From assembly GCA_035356615.1 (NCBI GenBank), contig DAOQSN010000003.1, forward strand, positions 108,221 through 172,220: DNA of 64,000 nt, written 5' to 3'. The notes beneath the pieces are model-generated. The model worked only from the letters and a program-made list of their open reading frames with translations. It had not been told where the DNA came from and did no database searches. Source of the stretch: JAKQDH01 sp029558835. GTDB taxonomy: Bacteria; Planctomycetota; Phycisphaerae; UBA1845. Positions 37,101-46,614 of the stretch are shown here, piece by piece; the first letter of the stretch is position 1; every line of letters starts with the position of its first letter. The translations under genes and the position numbers were made by a program.

Positions 37101-37229
37101 TTGCTGACGTTGTACGTGACGCCGGTGTTTTTCCTGTACCTGGAGAAGCTGCGGGTGTGGCTGACCCGCCGGCCGGCGGCTGAAGCGGTCGCGCAGCCAA
37201 GCCCCGCCACCGGCGGTGCAAGCAGGTAG
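34107..37229 (+). CDS. RND-family efflux transporter permease (HAE1/MdtB-like)
   Basis: The 1040-aa pump has the RND signature throughout: FIRRPVMTTLVMLGMLVAGV at the N-terminus, PNVDFPTISVSASLPGA, QVNVFGSQKYAVRIQLDP, the proton-relay helix with VGFVVDDAIVMLENSVRH, and GVIMLIGLVKKNGIMMIDFA near the C-terminus. Twelve membrane segments and two large periplasmic loops are expected. It exports drugs or other amphiphiles using the proton gradient with the adaptor encoded just upstream. No outer-membrane TolC-like gene follows, so that partner is elsewhere. Substrate unknown. Confidence 0.94.
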   Translation: MNISELFIRRPVMTTLVMLGMLVAGVMGYRLLPVSDLPNVDFPTISVSASLPGAGPETMASSVATPLEREFSTIAGIDSMTSTSTLGSTQVTLQFNLERDIDAAAQDVQAAIARATRRLPPEMPNPPSYRKVNPADQPILFLTLTAPTLPLYRLNEYADTLMAQRISMVPGVAQVNVFGSQKYAVRIQLDPNELATRQIGLDEVQQAVQEANVNLPVGTLDGAHRATTVETTGQLFDAAGYRRIIVAYRNGSPVRLEALGRVLDSVENDKVAAWCVDERAMVLAIQRQPGTNTVEVVDAVKGLLPSFQEQLPASVTIGELYDRSASIRASVADVKFTLWLTLGLVILVIFLFLRTLRATVIPSLAIPLSLVGTFGLMYLLGFSLDNLSLMALTLSVGFVVDDAIVMLENSVRHMEMGAPALEAALQGSREIGFTILSMTLSLVAVFIPVLLMGGIVGRLLNEFSITISIAILLSGVVSLTLTPMLCSRFLRPPGAVHHGRIFQASEKVFAGVLKFYAWGLRGALRFRGTVMLISALVLVATGWLFVHIPKGFLPSEDTGRLFAMTEAAEGVSFTELVRNQLAVARIVKADPNVDSFMCSVGPGGGSAGTNVGRLFIRLKPRDQRSVSADELIQQLRPKVSQVPGMRVYLQNLPPIQVGGQLTKSQYQYTLQSPDTDELYRYGPLLADHIRTLPGFQDVTTDLQLKNPQVTVEIDRDRAATLGISAAQIERALSNAYAAQQISTIYAPNNQYQVILELEDAYQADPATLALLYVRASSGQLVPLSVVARMVPGVGPLSVNHAGQLPAVTVSFNLKPGFALGDATTQVRAAAAELLPPTISTTFQGTAQVFQSSLANLGVLLIVAVLVIYMVLGILYESFFHPITILSALPFAGFGALLTLKVFNVELSLYAFVGVIMLIGLVKKNGIMMIDFALEAQRREGRAAQEAIYEACLIRFRPIMMTTMAALMGTLPIALGFGAGAESRRPLGLAVVGGLLFSQLLTLYVTPVFFLYLEKLRVWLTRRPAAEAVAQPSPATGGASR

Positions 37230-37275
37230 TCGGCATGATCGAACGTTGCCGGAGTGGCCCCGATCGGTACGACCA

Positions 37276-39636
37276 ATGAGGATTATTCCCATGTGTTTGC
37301 GAACCTTGCTGTTGCATGGCTTACTATTCCTGATGTTTGCCGGTCCGGCCCGCGCCGCCGAGCCGTCTGCCCCCGGTCTGCGGACGCGCTGGGCGGAGGC
37401 CGTCACACCGGCCAACGCGCATCCGGAGTATCCGCGCCCGCAGATGGTGCGACCCGAGTGGCAGAATCTCAATGGTCTCTGGGAATTCGCCGTCACAGCC
37501 AAAGCAGAGAGCCGGCCCTCCGAGTGGCCGCAGCGGATTCTGGTACCGTTTCCCGTCGAGTCCGCCCTCTCCGGTGTGCAGACGACGGTCTCACCCGAGC
37601 AGCGCGTCTGGTATCGCCGCACGTTCTCCGTGCCGGAGGCGTGGCGGGGACGCCAGGTGCTGCTGCACTTCGAGGCGGTGGACTGGGAAACCACTGTATG
37701 GATCGATGGCAAGGAAGTCGGCACCCACCGCGGCGGCTATGACCCCTTCACGTTCGACATCACCAGCGCTCTACAGAGTACGAACGAGCACGAGCTGGTC
37801 GTGAGCGTCTGGGACCCCACTGACGCCGGGCCGCAGCCGCGCGGTAAGCAGGTGCTCAAGCCCAAGGGCATCTTCTACACTCCCACCACCGGTATCTGGC
37901 AGACGGTCTGGCTGGAACCGGTGCCGCAGGCGCCGGCCACGGATGCTCCGGCTCCCCAGCAGGCGGGCCCCGGCGCCGCCGGATCCGCTCCCTACATCGA
38001 GGCTCTGCAAATCGTCCCCGATGTGGACCATTCCACGGTGCGGGTGCGCGTGATCCTCGGGCCTGAGTCTGAAGCAAATGGAAGCCCGGCAGGAAAACCG
38101 AGAGTCATGGTCCAAGTACGCGAGCATCTGCCGACAGAGGTCGCTACCCTGGGTCGGCCTGGGCAGGACATTGACGTACGCCTGTCGGCGCCGAAATTGT
38201 GGTCGCCCGACGAGCCGTTTCTCTATGATCTGCGCGTAACACTCTGTGAGCCGGCCGACCCGGATGCTCCGGTGGTCCTGGATTGCGTGGAAAGCTATTT
38301 CGGCCTGCGCAAGATGACGCCGGGCAAGGACGAGCGTGGCCGCCCTTGCCTGCTGCTGAACAACAAACCGCTGTTCACGCTGGGCCCGCTGGATCAGGGC
38401 TTCTGGCCGGACGGCATCTATACGGCACCCACCGATGAGGCCCAGCGTTACGATCTCGAAATGACGAAGCAACTGGGCTTCAACATGCTGCGCAAGCACG
38501 TCAAGGTGGAATCGCGGCGCTGGTACTACTGGTGTGATAAGCTCGGCATCCTGGTCTGGCAGGACATGCCCAGCGGTTTCGTGCAGGCGGAGGCGGGCGC
38601 GGCCGGGGCGCCCGCGGGGCAGGAAGCCGGTGCCCAGTTCGAACTCGAGCTGCGCCGGCTCATTGAGGAACACAGCAACCACCCATCCATCGTCATGTGG
38701 GTCGTGTTCAACGAGGGCTGGGGACAGTACGACACGGAGCGCCTGGTCAGTTGGGTGAAGCAGCTTGATCCGACGCGGCTCGTGAACGGTGCCAGCGGCT
38801 GGCACGACCGCGGCGTCGGCGACGTGTGTGACATTCATGCGTATCCCGGTCCGGCCGCCCCGAACCCGGAACCCGCGCGGGCGGCGGTACTGGGTGAGTT
38901 CGGCGGTCTGGGACTCCCGCTTACCGGGCACACCTGGCAGGCCGAGGGCTGGGGGTATCAGACTTTCAAGACGCCGGCCGAGCTGACGGATGCCTATGTG
39001 GGCTTGCTGGAGCAAGTGTGGCTGCTGAGGGCCGAGCCGGGCCTCTGTGCGGCCGTGTATACCCAAACCACGGACGTGGAGACCGAGCTGAACGGCCTGC
39101 TCACTTATGATCGTGCGCTCGTCAAGCCGGACGCCCAGCGGGCGACGGCCGCCAACCGTCGCGCCCTGGGTCCGCCGCCGGAGATCCGCGTCGTTGTGCC
39201 GGATTCCCGCAAGGACGGACAGGTTTGGAGCTACACCACCACAGCCCCGCCGGCCAACTGGACGGAAGCCGCCTTCGATGATTCCTCCTGGCAGAAGGCA
39301 CCGGGCGGTTTTGGCCATGAGGGCACGCCCGGCGCCGTCGTCCGCACGGAGTGGCAGAGCGCGGACATCTGGCTGCGGCGCAGCTTCACAGTGGAGAAAG
39401 TGCCCGCCCGCACGTACTTGAGTGTGTATCACGATGAAGATTGCGAGATCTACATCAATGGCCGGCCGGCGGCGACGCTGAAAGGGTACACGACGAGTTA
39501 CGTCTTCGCCCGGTGCGCGGCCGACGTGCGTCTGCAACCGGGCCGCAACACGCTGGCCGTCCATTGCCGCCAGACCGGAGGGGGACAGGGCATCGACGTG
39601 GGGATCGTCGAAATCGTGGAACCGACGGCACCGTAG
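37276..39636 (+). CDS. Secreted glycoside hydrolase family 2 protein (beta-galactosidase-like)
   Basis: The 786-aa product has a signal peptide (LLLHGLLFLMFAGPARA). A GH2 sugar-binding domain (about 40-200, PRPQMVRPEWQNLNGLWEF, YRRTFSVPEAWRGRQVLLHF) is followed by an immunoglobulin-like domain and a TIM barrel. Likely acid/base is Glu480 (VVFNEGWGQYD) and nucleophile Glu541 (VLGEFGGLG). A second beta-jelly-roll domain (WTEAAFDDSSWQKA) closes the protein. It should act on beta-linked glycans outside the cytosol; substrate is not determinable. The ATG at 37276 was chosen because it begins the signal peptide; it has a weak ribosome-binding site. Confidence 0.85.
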   Translation: MRIIPMCLRTLLLHGLLFLMFAGPARAAEPSAPGLRTRWAEAVTPANAHPEYPRPQMVRPEWQNLNGLWEFAVTAKAESRPSEWPQRILVPFPVESALSGVQTTVSPEQRVWYRRTFSVPEAWRGRQVLLHFEAVDWETTVWIDGKEVGTHRGGYDPFTFDITSALQSTNEHELVVSVWDPTDAGPQPRGKQVLKPKGIFYTPTTGIWQTVWLEPVPQAPATDAPAPQQAGPGAAGSAPYIEALQIVPDVDHSTVRVRVILGPESEANGSPAGKPRVMVQVREHLPTEVATLGRPGQDIDVRLSAPKLWSPDEPFLYDLRVTLCEPADPDAPVVLDCVESYFGLRKMTPGKDERGRPCLLLNNKPLFTLGPLDQGFWPDGIYTAPTDEAQRYDLEMTKQLGFNMLRKHVKVESRRWYYWCDKLGILVWQDMPSGFVQAEAGAAGAPAGQEAGAQFELELRRLIEEHSNHPSIVMWVVFNEGWGQYDTERLVSWVKQLDPTRLVNGASGWHDRGVGDVCDIHAYPGPAAPNPEPARAAVLGEFGGLGLPLTGHTWQAEGWGYQTFKTPAELTDAYVGLLEQVWLLRAEPGLCAAVYTQTTDVETELNGLLTYDRALVKPDAQRATAANRRALGPPPEIRVVVPDSRKDGQVWSYTTTAPPANWTEAAFDDSSWQKAPGGFGHEGTPGAVVRTEWQSADIWLRRSFTVEKVPARTYLSVYHDEDCEIYINGRPAATLKGYTTSYVFARCAADVRLQPGRNTLAVHCRQTGGGQGIDVGIVEIVEPTAP

Positions 39637-39804
39637 GTGCGTCCAAGAGTACGCGTCCAGTCGTCGGCCGAGCGGCAGCGGCCCAGCCGCCGGGGTCGGT
39701 CGGAGTGCCGGAAACCACTTGTACCCCGATAGTGACCGAGCCGAAACAAGACCGCACATGGAAGCCCGGTGAAGAATACAGAGTGACCGGCAGACGGGAG
39801 AACA

Positions 39805-41115
39805 ATGATGAACGGCAGCACCCGCCGCCACCCGTGCTCGATGATCCCGCTCGGCCTGCTGCTGGCATCCGTGGCCTCGGCAGAGCCGCCCAGTGGCCCG
39901 CCCGCGGACGGGTTAGCGTGCCGGCTCGCCTGCGACCGGACCGAGTACGCTCCCGGCGAGACCGTTGAGCTTACGGCAGCCGTGCAGAACGTCGGTAAGG
40001 ACACGCGGCTGCTCCCGGCGCACGCCGTTTGCGCGCACGAGCGCTTCGGTCGCCTCGCGCGTCTGTGCCTCGTCACACCCCGCGGCCAGAAGTGGCTGAA
40101 ACAGATTCCCCTGCCCGGGCCTGCCCACGACGCGGTTGGGTATCAGGAGCTGCAGCCGACCTGGTCGACGTCAATCGGCATCGAGTCGTTTCGCCTCCTG
40201 GCGGATCCTCCCGGCTGGGAACTCGAGCCCAACCCGGTCGGGTCGGCGAGAGCCGGGCTGTCGCTGCGCCTGCAAGGGCAGTACCGCCTCTGGGTCGAGT
40301 TTGAGAGTGCACCGCTGCGCGAAGCGCCGCCGCAGGCCTGGGCGGGCAAGGTGTGGAGCAACGAGGTCTCCTTCACCGTGCGCGACGTCTCCGGCCGCCT
40401 GCGCTTAGACGACGCGACGTCGGAGCAGATAGCCCTGCTCGACCGCTTCGTGGAGTCCGGCGGCCGCGACGCTGCCGACCTGCAAACCGCGCTGCTGCGA
40501 GCCGAGAACGAAGGGCTGGCACTGGAGGTTGTCGAGAAGCTGCGGGCGGCGCTGGAGTCCGCTTCGGAGCCGGTGCCTGCGTGGTGGGGTTCCCTGCACG
40601 CGCTGGTCCAGGAGCGCGCCTGCGATTCGGTGACGCGGCGTCTGGGCATCGAAGGTGTCTTTCTGACCAGGCTGGTGGAGTTGCAGCTCGCCCTCCTCGA
40701 ACGCGAGGAGCAGTCCGCTCCCGCCGCGCGCTGGCCGGCGCCGGACCCGCAGGCGTTGCTGGTCTACCTGAACAGCGAGCGCCGCGAAGGCACCCTCGTT
40801 TTCCGGGCAATCGCGTACGCCGAGCGCCACGCGAAACTCCCACCAGCAAGCGACGCCGGTGAATCACCAGTACCTGCGCCTCGTCCGCTGGAGCGCCGCG
40901 CGGGCCTCACGCTGGCATGGGATATCCTGTTGCGCTCCGGCCGTTTGCATGATGGAATCACGCTGGCCCAGGCTGAGCAGATTCTCGGACCACCCACCGA
41001 GCGTCGTGACGACAGCGTGGATTGGTACGCCAACTCGCCCAGACACGTGAATCCCAAGCTGTGGGCCCGGTTGCGCGAGGATCAGTTGTACGACTGGACC
41101 AACAGTCTCCGCTGA
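39805..41115 (+). CDS. Exported protein of unknown function
   Basis: The 436-aa product starts at the first of two ATGs behind GGGAG. A signal peptide (SMIPLGLLLASVASA) is followed by a beta-sandwich region (about 40-195) that begins CRLACDRTEYAPGETVELTAAVQNVG, like the CARDB/BsuPI-type modules of exported proteins, and includes RLQGQYRLWVEFE. The C-terminal half is helical, ending with ITLAQAEQILGPPTERRDD, a SmpA/BamE-like phrase in which a helix precedes a Gly-Pro-Pro turn. It lies 168 bp after the GH2 gene. No function is assigned. Confidence 0.6.
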   Translation: MMNGSTRRHPCSMIPLGLLLASVASAEPPSGPPADGLACRLACDRTEYAPGETVELTAAVQNVGKDTRLLPAHAVCAHERFGRLARLCLVTPRGQKWLKQIPLPGPAHDAVGYQELQPTWSTSIGIESFRLLADPPGWELEPNPVGSARAGLSLRLQGQYRLWVEFESAPLREAPPQAWAGKVWSNEVSFTVRDVSGRLRLDDATSEQIALLDRFVESGGRDAADLQTALLRAENEGLALEVVEKLRAALESASEPVPAWWGSLHALVQERACDSVTRRLGIEGVFLTRLVELQLALLEREEQSAPAARWPAPDPQALLVYLNSERREGTLVFRAIAYAERHAKLPPASDAGESPVPAPRPLERRAGLTLAWDILLRSGRLHDGITLAQAEQILGPPTERRDDSVDWYANSPRHVNPKLWARLREDQLYDWTNSLR

Positions 41116-41541
41116 AGCGCGGGCGGCGTGATCGAGAGGCATGCGAGCGCACCTGCCATCCGAGTTCGGCCGCTGGGCCGGCCGATTCGCCATCGCTGGT
41201 TGACGAAAGGTGGCTCGCCGCGGACCCACGCCCGCCCGCGCGGTGTTGCCGGGCACCCAGGCCGCGTTGGGCATACGCGACGCGAACGCAGGCGCTGGCG
41301 CAGGTCGGTTGCAGGCGCACCGGGTTATCGGTCGTCACAAGTCCACGCGCTGAACAAGTCTTGCCCACGGGCCGATAGTTCCAGCAGCAAGGATGCCGGC
41401 CGCGACACCGGCCTTCTTGACATCGGGCAGCCCGTTCGAGCGCACTTGCCGTGCGTGAGCGCGCCGGCGCGGGGTCCACATGGCTCCCCATCACGCCCGT
41501 GGAAGTGCACGTCCGGGTACTGCGCGGTCCTGAGGACCGAT
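41116..41541. other. Gene-free spacer upstream of the kinase
   Basis: About 430 bp. The kinase frame is open through it, but the translated text is Arg/Pro-rich and has no ribosome-binding site or family similarity, so I treat it as untranslated. No clear promoter is seen. Confidence 0.4.
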
Positions 41542-43572
41542 ATGGACATTGGCGAGCAGGCACAACTCGAGCGCGGCGTCAATGCGCGGCCGCCGAACCC
41601 GCGCCGCACGCCGCGGCTGTGGCTCAGGCTGGCGCTGGCCGTCGGTCTGCCCTCGCTGTCCGGCGTCATGCTGCTGTGGCTGGCGGCGTTTGCCCTCATC
41701 CTGCCGACGTTCGAGCGCAGCCTGCTGGGCGGCAAGCAGGAGATGATCCGCAACCTCACGGAGACCGCCTGTGCGGCCGTGGCACGCTATCACCAGCGGG
41801 TGCTCACCGGCGAACTGACGCTGGCGGAGGGGCAGACGCGCGCCATCGCCACCGTGCACAGTCTACGCTACGGTCGGGACAGCAAGGACTACTTCTGGAT
41901 CAGTGACATGGACTGCCGGATGGTGGTCCACCCGTTTCGGGCGGACCTGCAGGGGCACGACCTCAGCGACGTCGCCGACCCCGAGGGTCGCCGCCCCTTC
42001 GCTGAAATCACCCGACTCGCGCGGCAACAGGGGCGCGGCTACGTCACGTATCTGTGGCAGGAGAAGGACCAACCCGAACGCATCAGCCGCAAGCTTGCCT
42101 ACGTGCAGCGGTTCGAGCCCTGGGAGTGGATCATCGGTACCGGGGTGTATCTCAACGACGTCGAGGCTGAGATCGGGGCGCTCACCCGGCGTCTGGGGAT
42201 CGCCAGCGCCGTTGTCCTCGGCGTGGTAACCCTGCTGTCCGCGTTCGTGATCTGGCAGGGGGCGCGGACGGAGGCACGCCGCCATCGGGCCGAGCTGAAA
42301 AACCATGTCCTGCAGGAACAGTTGTACCAGGCCCAGAAGCTCGAAGCCATCGGGCAACTCGCCGGCGGCGTCGCGCACGAGTTCAACAACCTGCTGCCCA
42401 TCGTGCTGGGCGGTGTCGAGCAGATCCGAGGCGCCACGGGTCGGAACCCCGAGGTTCAGTCGGCACTGATTGGCATTGAGCAGGCCGTCGCGCAAGGTGT
42501 CGCCGTCACGCGCTCGCTGCTGACGTTCGGACACCGACTCCCCGTCAACCTGCAACCCCTGCGCCTGGCGACCGTCGTCGAGAACGCTGCGAGACTGCTG
42601 CGGCGCATGCTGCCTGCGGCGATCGAGTTGCGTCTGGAGACGGCCGGCGAGCCTTCTCTCTGGGTGAACGCCGACGGAAACCAGTTGCAGCAGGTGCTGC
42701 TGAACCTGGCCATCAACGCCCGTGACGCCATGCCGATGGGCGGGGTGCTGCGCCTCTCGGTGTCAAGCGAACGACGCCCGGCCGCGGCGCCTGGGCCGCC
42801 GGAGCAGGCGACTCAGTGGGCGCGCCTCGAAGTCGCTGACGCCGGCGTGGGCATGTCAGCGACCGTCCAGGCACGCCTGTTTGAGCCGTTCTTCACCACG
42901 AAGAAGCCCGGTCAGGGCACCGGCCTGGGTCTGCCCGTCGTGCAGGGAATCATCAAGAACCACGGGGGTGAGATTCACGTGCATTCCCAGGTGGGCGGTG
43001 GATCCACGTTCGTGATTACCCTCCCGTGTATTGCCCCGCCCTTGCCGACGGTCCCCGCGCTCGAGGGCCCCGCGTCACTCTGCCCAGCCGATCCGAACGG
43101 TGACCGTGAGGGACCGGACGTCTGTCAACGTGACCCTGCTTCGGGTGCGCCGTCTCCCGGCGCGAGAAGGTCTGCCGCAGGAGCCGATCCTGGTGTCGTG
43201 CTGCTGGCGGCCCGCAACCGCGACATGCGTGAGATCATGGCGAGCGGATTGAAGTCGCTCGGACACCCCGTCATCCAGGCCGGTGACGACGAATCGGTGC
43301 GGTGGCTTTGCGGCCGGTCCCGAAGCAGCCTGAAGCTGCTCATTCTGGACACGGACGTACCCGCCTGCCCCGCTACGGAGTGCCTCAGTGCCCTCCGCCG
43401 GCAGGGGATCAACGCCCCCACGCTGCTCATTACCGACGACGCGCCCCTTGGACGCGACGACACGCTCGGCCCGGATGCCGCGCTTCTGCGCCGGCCGTTT
43501 CGGATGACCGAACTCGTAGACGTGGCCGCGCGCCTGCTGCACCGCTCCACGGTCCGGGAGGTACTCACGTGA
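41542..43572 (+). CDS. Sensor histidine kinase with Cache domain and degenerate receiver
   Basis: The 676-aa membrane kinase starts at the ATG behind TGAGGA. Membrane helix 1 is about 28-55. The extracytoplasmic part is a single Cache domain (KDYFWISDMDCRMVVHPFRA, EPWEWIIGTGVYLNDVEAEI). Helix 2 is about 218-240. The HisKA region has phosphoacceptor His279 (GGVAHEFNNLL) and the ATPase domain has the N box (LLNLAINARDAM), G1 (VADAGVGM) and G2 (GQGTGLGLPVVQGI). A C-terminal receiver-like domain (about 545-665) keeps an Asp in LILDTDVP but lacks the acidic pair (AARNRD instead). The stop overlaps the regulator gene by four bases. Confidence 0.88.
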   Translation: MDIGEQAQLERGVNARPPNPRRTPRLWLRLALAVGLPSLSGVMLLWLAAFALILPTFERSLLGGKQEMIRNLTETACAAVARYHQRVLTGELTLAEGQTRAIATVHSLRYGRDSKDYFWISDMDCRMVVHPFRADLQGHDLSDVADPEGRRPFAEITRLARQQGRGYVTYLWQEKDQPERISRKLAYVQRFEPWEWIIGTGVYLNDVEAEIGALTRRLGIASAVVLGVVTLLSAFVIWQGARTEARRHRAELKNHVLQEQLYQAQKLEAIGQLAGGVAHEFNNLLPIVLGGVEQIRGATGRNPEVQSALIGIEQAVAQGVAVTRSLLTFGHRLPVNLQPLRLATVVENAARLLRRMLPAAIELRLETAGEPSLWVNADGNQLQQVLLNLAINARDAMPMGGVLRLSVSSERRPAAAPGPPEQATQWARLEVADAGVGMSATVQARLFEPFFTTKKPGQGTGLGLPVVQGIIKNHGGEIHVHSQVGGGSTFVITLPCIAPPLPTVPALEGPASLCPADPNGDREGPDVCQRDPASGAPSPGARRSAAGADPGVVLLAARNRDMREIMASGLKSLGHPVIQAGDDESVRWLCGRSRSSLKLLILDTDVPACPATECLSALRRQGINAPTLLITDDAPLGRDDTLGPDAALLRRPFRMTELVDVAARLLHRSTVREVLT

Positions 43573-44225
43573 CGCGACCGGTCTCGGTCATTCTCGCGGA
43601 CGACCACACGCTGCTCCGCGACATGCTGGCGCGGCACATCGAGGCGACGGCGGAGTTCACGGTGCTTGCCGGCGTGGGCAGGGCTGAAGATGCCGTGGCT
43701 CTCACCTTCAAGCACAAACCCGATATCGTCGTGCTCGACATCGACATGCCCGGGCTGGAGTCCTTCGAGGCCGCCCGCCGCATCAAGAGCGCCTGCCCCG
43801 ACACCCGCGTTGTTTTCCTGACCGCCTTCGTCCATGACCGCTACATCGAACGGGCCTTGTCCGTGTCCGCCTCGGGTTACCTTACCAAGGGAGAACCGCC
43901 CGCTACGCTGGTGGATGCCTTGCGCGCGGTGGCGGGCGGCGCCGCCTACTACTCGCCGGAAGTCGCGGACCGCATCGTCTTCACTGCCGAGGGCATGCGT
44001 CTGGCACAGCAACCGCACTCGCGGGCCTCCGCCCTGTCGGGACGCGAAGTCGAGATCCTCCGCTACCTTGCCCGCGGGATGTCGAAGAAACAAATCGCGC
44101 AGACCGCCTGTCTCAGCGAACGCACGGTCAACCGCCACTGTGCCAACCTCATGGGCAAGCTCGACATCCACGACCGGGTCGAGCTTACCCGTTTCGCCAT
44201 CCGCGAGGGGCTTGCTGACGCGTAA
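43569..44225 (+). CDS. NarL/FixJ-family response regulator
   Basis: The 218-aa product is a receiver (ILADDHTLLRD; acidic pair Asp11/Asp12; phosphoacceptor Asp57 in VVLDIDMPG; Thr/Lys switch residues in FLTAF and YLTKGE) joined to a LuxR-type helix-turn-helix (LSGREVEILRYLARGMSKKQIAQ, SERTVNRHCANLMGKL). It should be the DNA-binding partner of the kinase encoded just upstream, with which it overlaps by GTGA. The targets are unknown; the chemoreceptor gene downstream is a candidate. Confidence 0.92.
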   Translation: MTRPVSVILADDHTLLRDMLARHIEATAEFTVLAGVGRAEDAVALTFKHKPDIVVLDIDMPGLESFEAARRIKSACPDTRVVFLTAFVHDRYIERALSVSASGYLTKGEPPATLVDALRAVAGGAAYYSPEVADRIVFTAEGMRLAQQPHSRASALSGREVEILRYLARGMSKKQIAQTACLSERTVNRHCANLMGKLDIHDRVELTRFAIREGLADA

Positions 44226-44649
44226 CGCCCCGACCACCCCTGCGGGTGACACAAGGACCGATATGCAGCCCTGCGCGCCTGCAAACCGAGCCGCGACCGT
44301 CGCGGTGCGGCCGACGGCCAGCGCCGGCGCCGATTATCGGCTGCGTCCGGGCCTGTGACAGCGGCGCCTCCTCTGAACTGGAGCGTACTCTCCATCGTCC
44401 TTCCTGCTGCCCCTGCCGATGACAAGCACGCTGCCCAACTGTGCGGGGAGCCGGGTCCGTCCTGCCTGGCAGGTCTCCCGGCCGCGAACCCGCGGGAGGC
44501 AGCAGGGCATTGCGGCTGAAGTGTAGCCGGCAGTGTCGGTCGGGGTGCATGCTTTCGCTACGGCTCAATTCCTGCGCCCACGCCCGGCCTGCTCCGGCCA
44601 GCCCCAACCAGACGGAACCACTGGCAACCTCAGCGAGGAACGGCACATC
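44226..44649. other. Gene-free spacer upstream of the chemoreceptor
   Basis: About 420 bp with no convincing reading frame. It should hold the chemoreceptor promoter and possibly a binding site for the NarL-type regulator, but I see no clear inverted repeat of the usual size. Confidence 0.4.
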
Positions 44650-46614
44650 ATGAACCTGTCAACGAAAATGGCATTGGGCTTCGGGGTCGTCATTGTTATC
44701 GCCGGCGTCCTGGGAGTGGTGAGTTGGATCGGCCTGGGCAGCGTCTCGGCGACGACAGCTCTGGACCGCCAAGGCACCGACTGTCTGGACGAACTGAACC
44801 AATGCGCCACCTTGCGGCGCGACTTCGCCCTCCGCGGCTTCACTAAGTCCGACGGCGAGGACAAGAACGCCGCCGACAAGTGGTACGACGCCCAGGCCGA
44901 ACTCGTCAAGCAGCTCGACACGCTCGCCGCGGCCGCCGGCCTGGACGCCAAGCAGCAGACTCTGGTCCACAGCGTGGCCGCCAGTGCCAAAGAATACAAG
45001 GGTACGTTCGACCAGCAGGTACAGGCCCGCACCGAGCGCGACGAGGCCTTCGCCGCCTGGGGCAAGATCGGCTGGAGCTTCACCGAAAGCAACGCCAGCA
45101 TCATCAAGAACACCATCGCTCCAGGTCTCGACGCGGCCCAGACCAGCCGCGACGCCGACCAGATCATGCGCTGGGCCAACATCAGTGACCGCCTCGACAA
45201 GGACGTCATGCAGCCCTTCCTGCTGCTCCGTGTCTGCGCCGTGTACCTGCTCGCCACCAACGCCGACGCCCAGTGGACCAAGTACCAGGAACAGTTGAAG
45301 GTTGCCAAGGACGGCCTGGAGGCCTGGGCCACCATCGTCAAGGGCGATCCGCAACTGGAAGCCGCGGCCGGGCAGATTCGCCAGTATCTCAGCGACTATG
45401 AGGCGGCCGGGCAACGCTACTACCAGGGTCTGCTCACGGCGCGCGCCAGCGACACCCAGATGGCCAAGGTGGCCGGGCAGATCGTCGCCGGCATGCAGGA
45501 ACTCAAGTCCACTCTCCAAGAGCAGATGGAGACACGCACGGCACGCACCAACATCATGACCCTGCTCATGACGGCCGGTGCCCTGGTTCTTGGCGTGCTT
45601 CTCGCCTACGTCATTACCCGCAGCATCGTCCGTCCGATCAACCGGATCATCACCGGCCTGAACGAGGGTGCCGAGCAGGTCAACGATGCCGCCGGGCAGG
45701 TCTCCGGTGCGTCGCAGGACCTCGCCCAGGGCGCCAGTGAGCAGGCGTCCTCCCTGGAAGAGACCTCCAGCTCGCTCGAGGAAATGGCCGCCATGACCCG
45801 CACCAATGCCGACAACGCCCGCCAGGCCAACGACCTGAGCGAGCAGACGCGCACGGCCGCCCAGCACGGCGACAAGACCATGGAGGCCCTCAACGTCGCC
45901 ATGTCGGCCATTAACGACTCCTCGAGCGAGATCAGCAAGATCATCAAGGTCATCGAGGAGATCGCGTTCCAGACCAACCTGCTGGCCCTCAATGCCGCGG
46001 TCGAAGCCGCCCGCGCCGGCGAGCACGGCAAGGGGTTCGCGGTGGTGGCCGATGAGGTGCGTAACCTCGCCCAGCGGGCCGCTCAGGCGTCGCGCGAGAT
46101 CACCGGCCTGATCGAGGACTCCGTCTCCAAGGCCCGCGAAGGCAGCAACGTGGCGGGCGAGGTGGCGAAGGCCCTGGGCGACATCGTGGGCAACGTGGCC
46201 AAGGTGACCGAGTTGATCAACGGCATCGCCCGCGCCAGCCAGGAGCAGACGCAGGGCGTGGACCAGATCAACACGGCCGTGTCCCAGATGGACAAGGTGA
46301 CGCAGCAGAACGCGGCCGGCGCTGAGGAGTGTGCTTCCGCTGCGGAGGAGCTGGCCGCGCAGGCCCAGGCCGTGCAGGCCGTCGTACGTGACCTGGCGGG
46401 CTTGATCCACGGCCGCAAGGACCAGGAGCAACTCCGCGTCTCCGACTCCTACTCCGCCAACCAGCGGCGGAAGAGCAAACCGGCCCCGGCAGTCCGCGCT
46501 GCTGCCTCGGGCACCAAGGCGCAGCCCCCCGCACCGGCGTCCGCGTCCGGGTCCACACCGGCCGCCCGTGACAAGTTCCTTCCCATAGAGGAAGAGAAGG
46601 TGGCCCAGTTCTGA
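44650..46614 (+). CDS. Methyl-accepting chemotaxis protein
   Basis: The 654-aa receptor starts at an ATG with GAGGA upstream. Helix 1 is about 5-30; a long helical sensor region (about 35-295) is compatible with a four-helix-bundle or HBM-type domain; helix 2 is about 300-325. A short HAMP-like region (RPINRIITGLNEG) leads into a signalling domain with the hairpin tip IAFQTNLLALNAAVEAARAGEHGKGFAVVADEVR. The C-terminal tail is Ala/Pro/Lys-rich and ends LPIEEEKVAQF. It signals to CheA/CheW, none of which is in the window. A 704-codon open frame on the opposite strand is a shadow. Confidence 0.93.
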   Translation: MNLSTKMALGFGVVIVIAGVLGVVSWIGLGSVSATTALDRQGTDCLDELNQCATLRRDFALRGFTKSDGEDKNAADKWYDAQAELVKQLDTLAAAAGLDAKQQTLVHSVAASAKEYKGTFDQQVQARTERDEAFAAWGKIGWSFTESNASIIKNTIAPGLDAAQTSRDADQIMRWANISDRLDKDVMQPFLLLRVCAVYLLATNADAQWTKYQEQLKVAKDGLEAWATIVKGDPQLEAAAGQIRQYLSDYEAAGQRYYQGLLTARASDTQMAKVAGQIVAGMQELKSTLQEQMETRTARTNIMTLLMTAGALVLGVLLAYVITRSIVRPINRIITGLNEGAEQVNDAAGQVSGASQDLAQGASEQASSLEETSSSLEEMAAMTRTNADNARQANDLSEQTRTAAQHGDKTMEALNVAMSAINDSSSEISKIIKVIEEIAFQTNLLALNAAVEAARAGEHGKGFAVVADEVRNLAQRAAQASREITGLIEDSVSKAREGSNVAGEVAKALGDIVGNVAKVTELINGIARASQEQTQGVDQINTAVSQMDKVTQQNAAGAEECASAAEELAAQAQAVQAVVRDLAGLIHGRKDQEQLRVSDSYSANQRRKSKPAPAVRAAASGTKAQPPAPASASGSTPAARDKFLPIEEEKVAQF

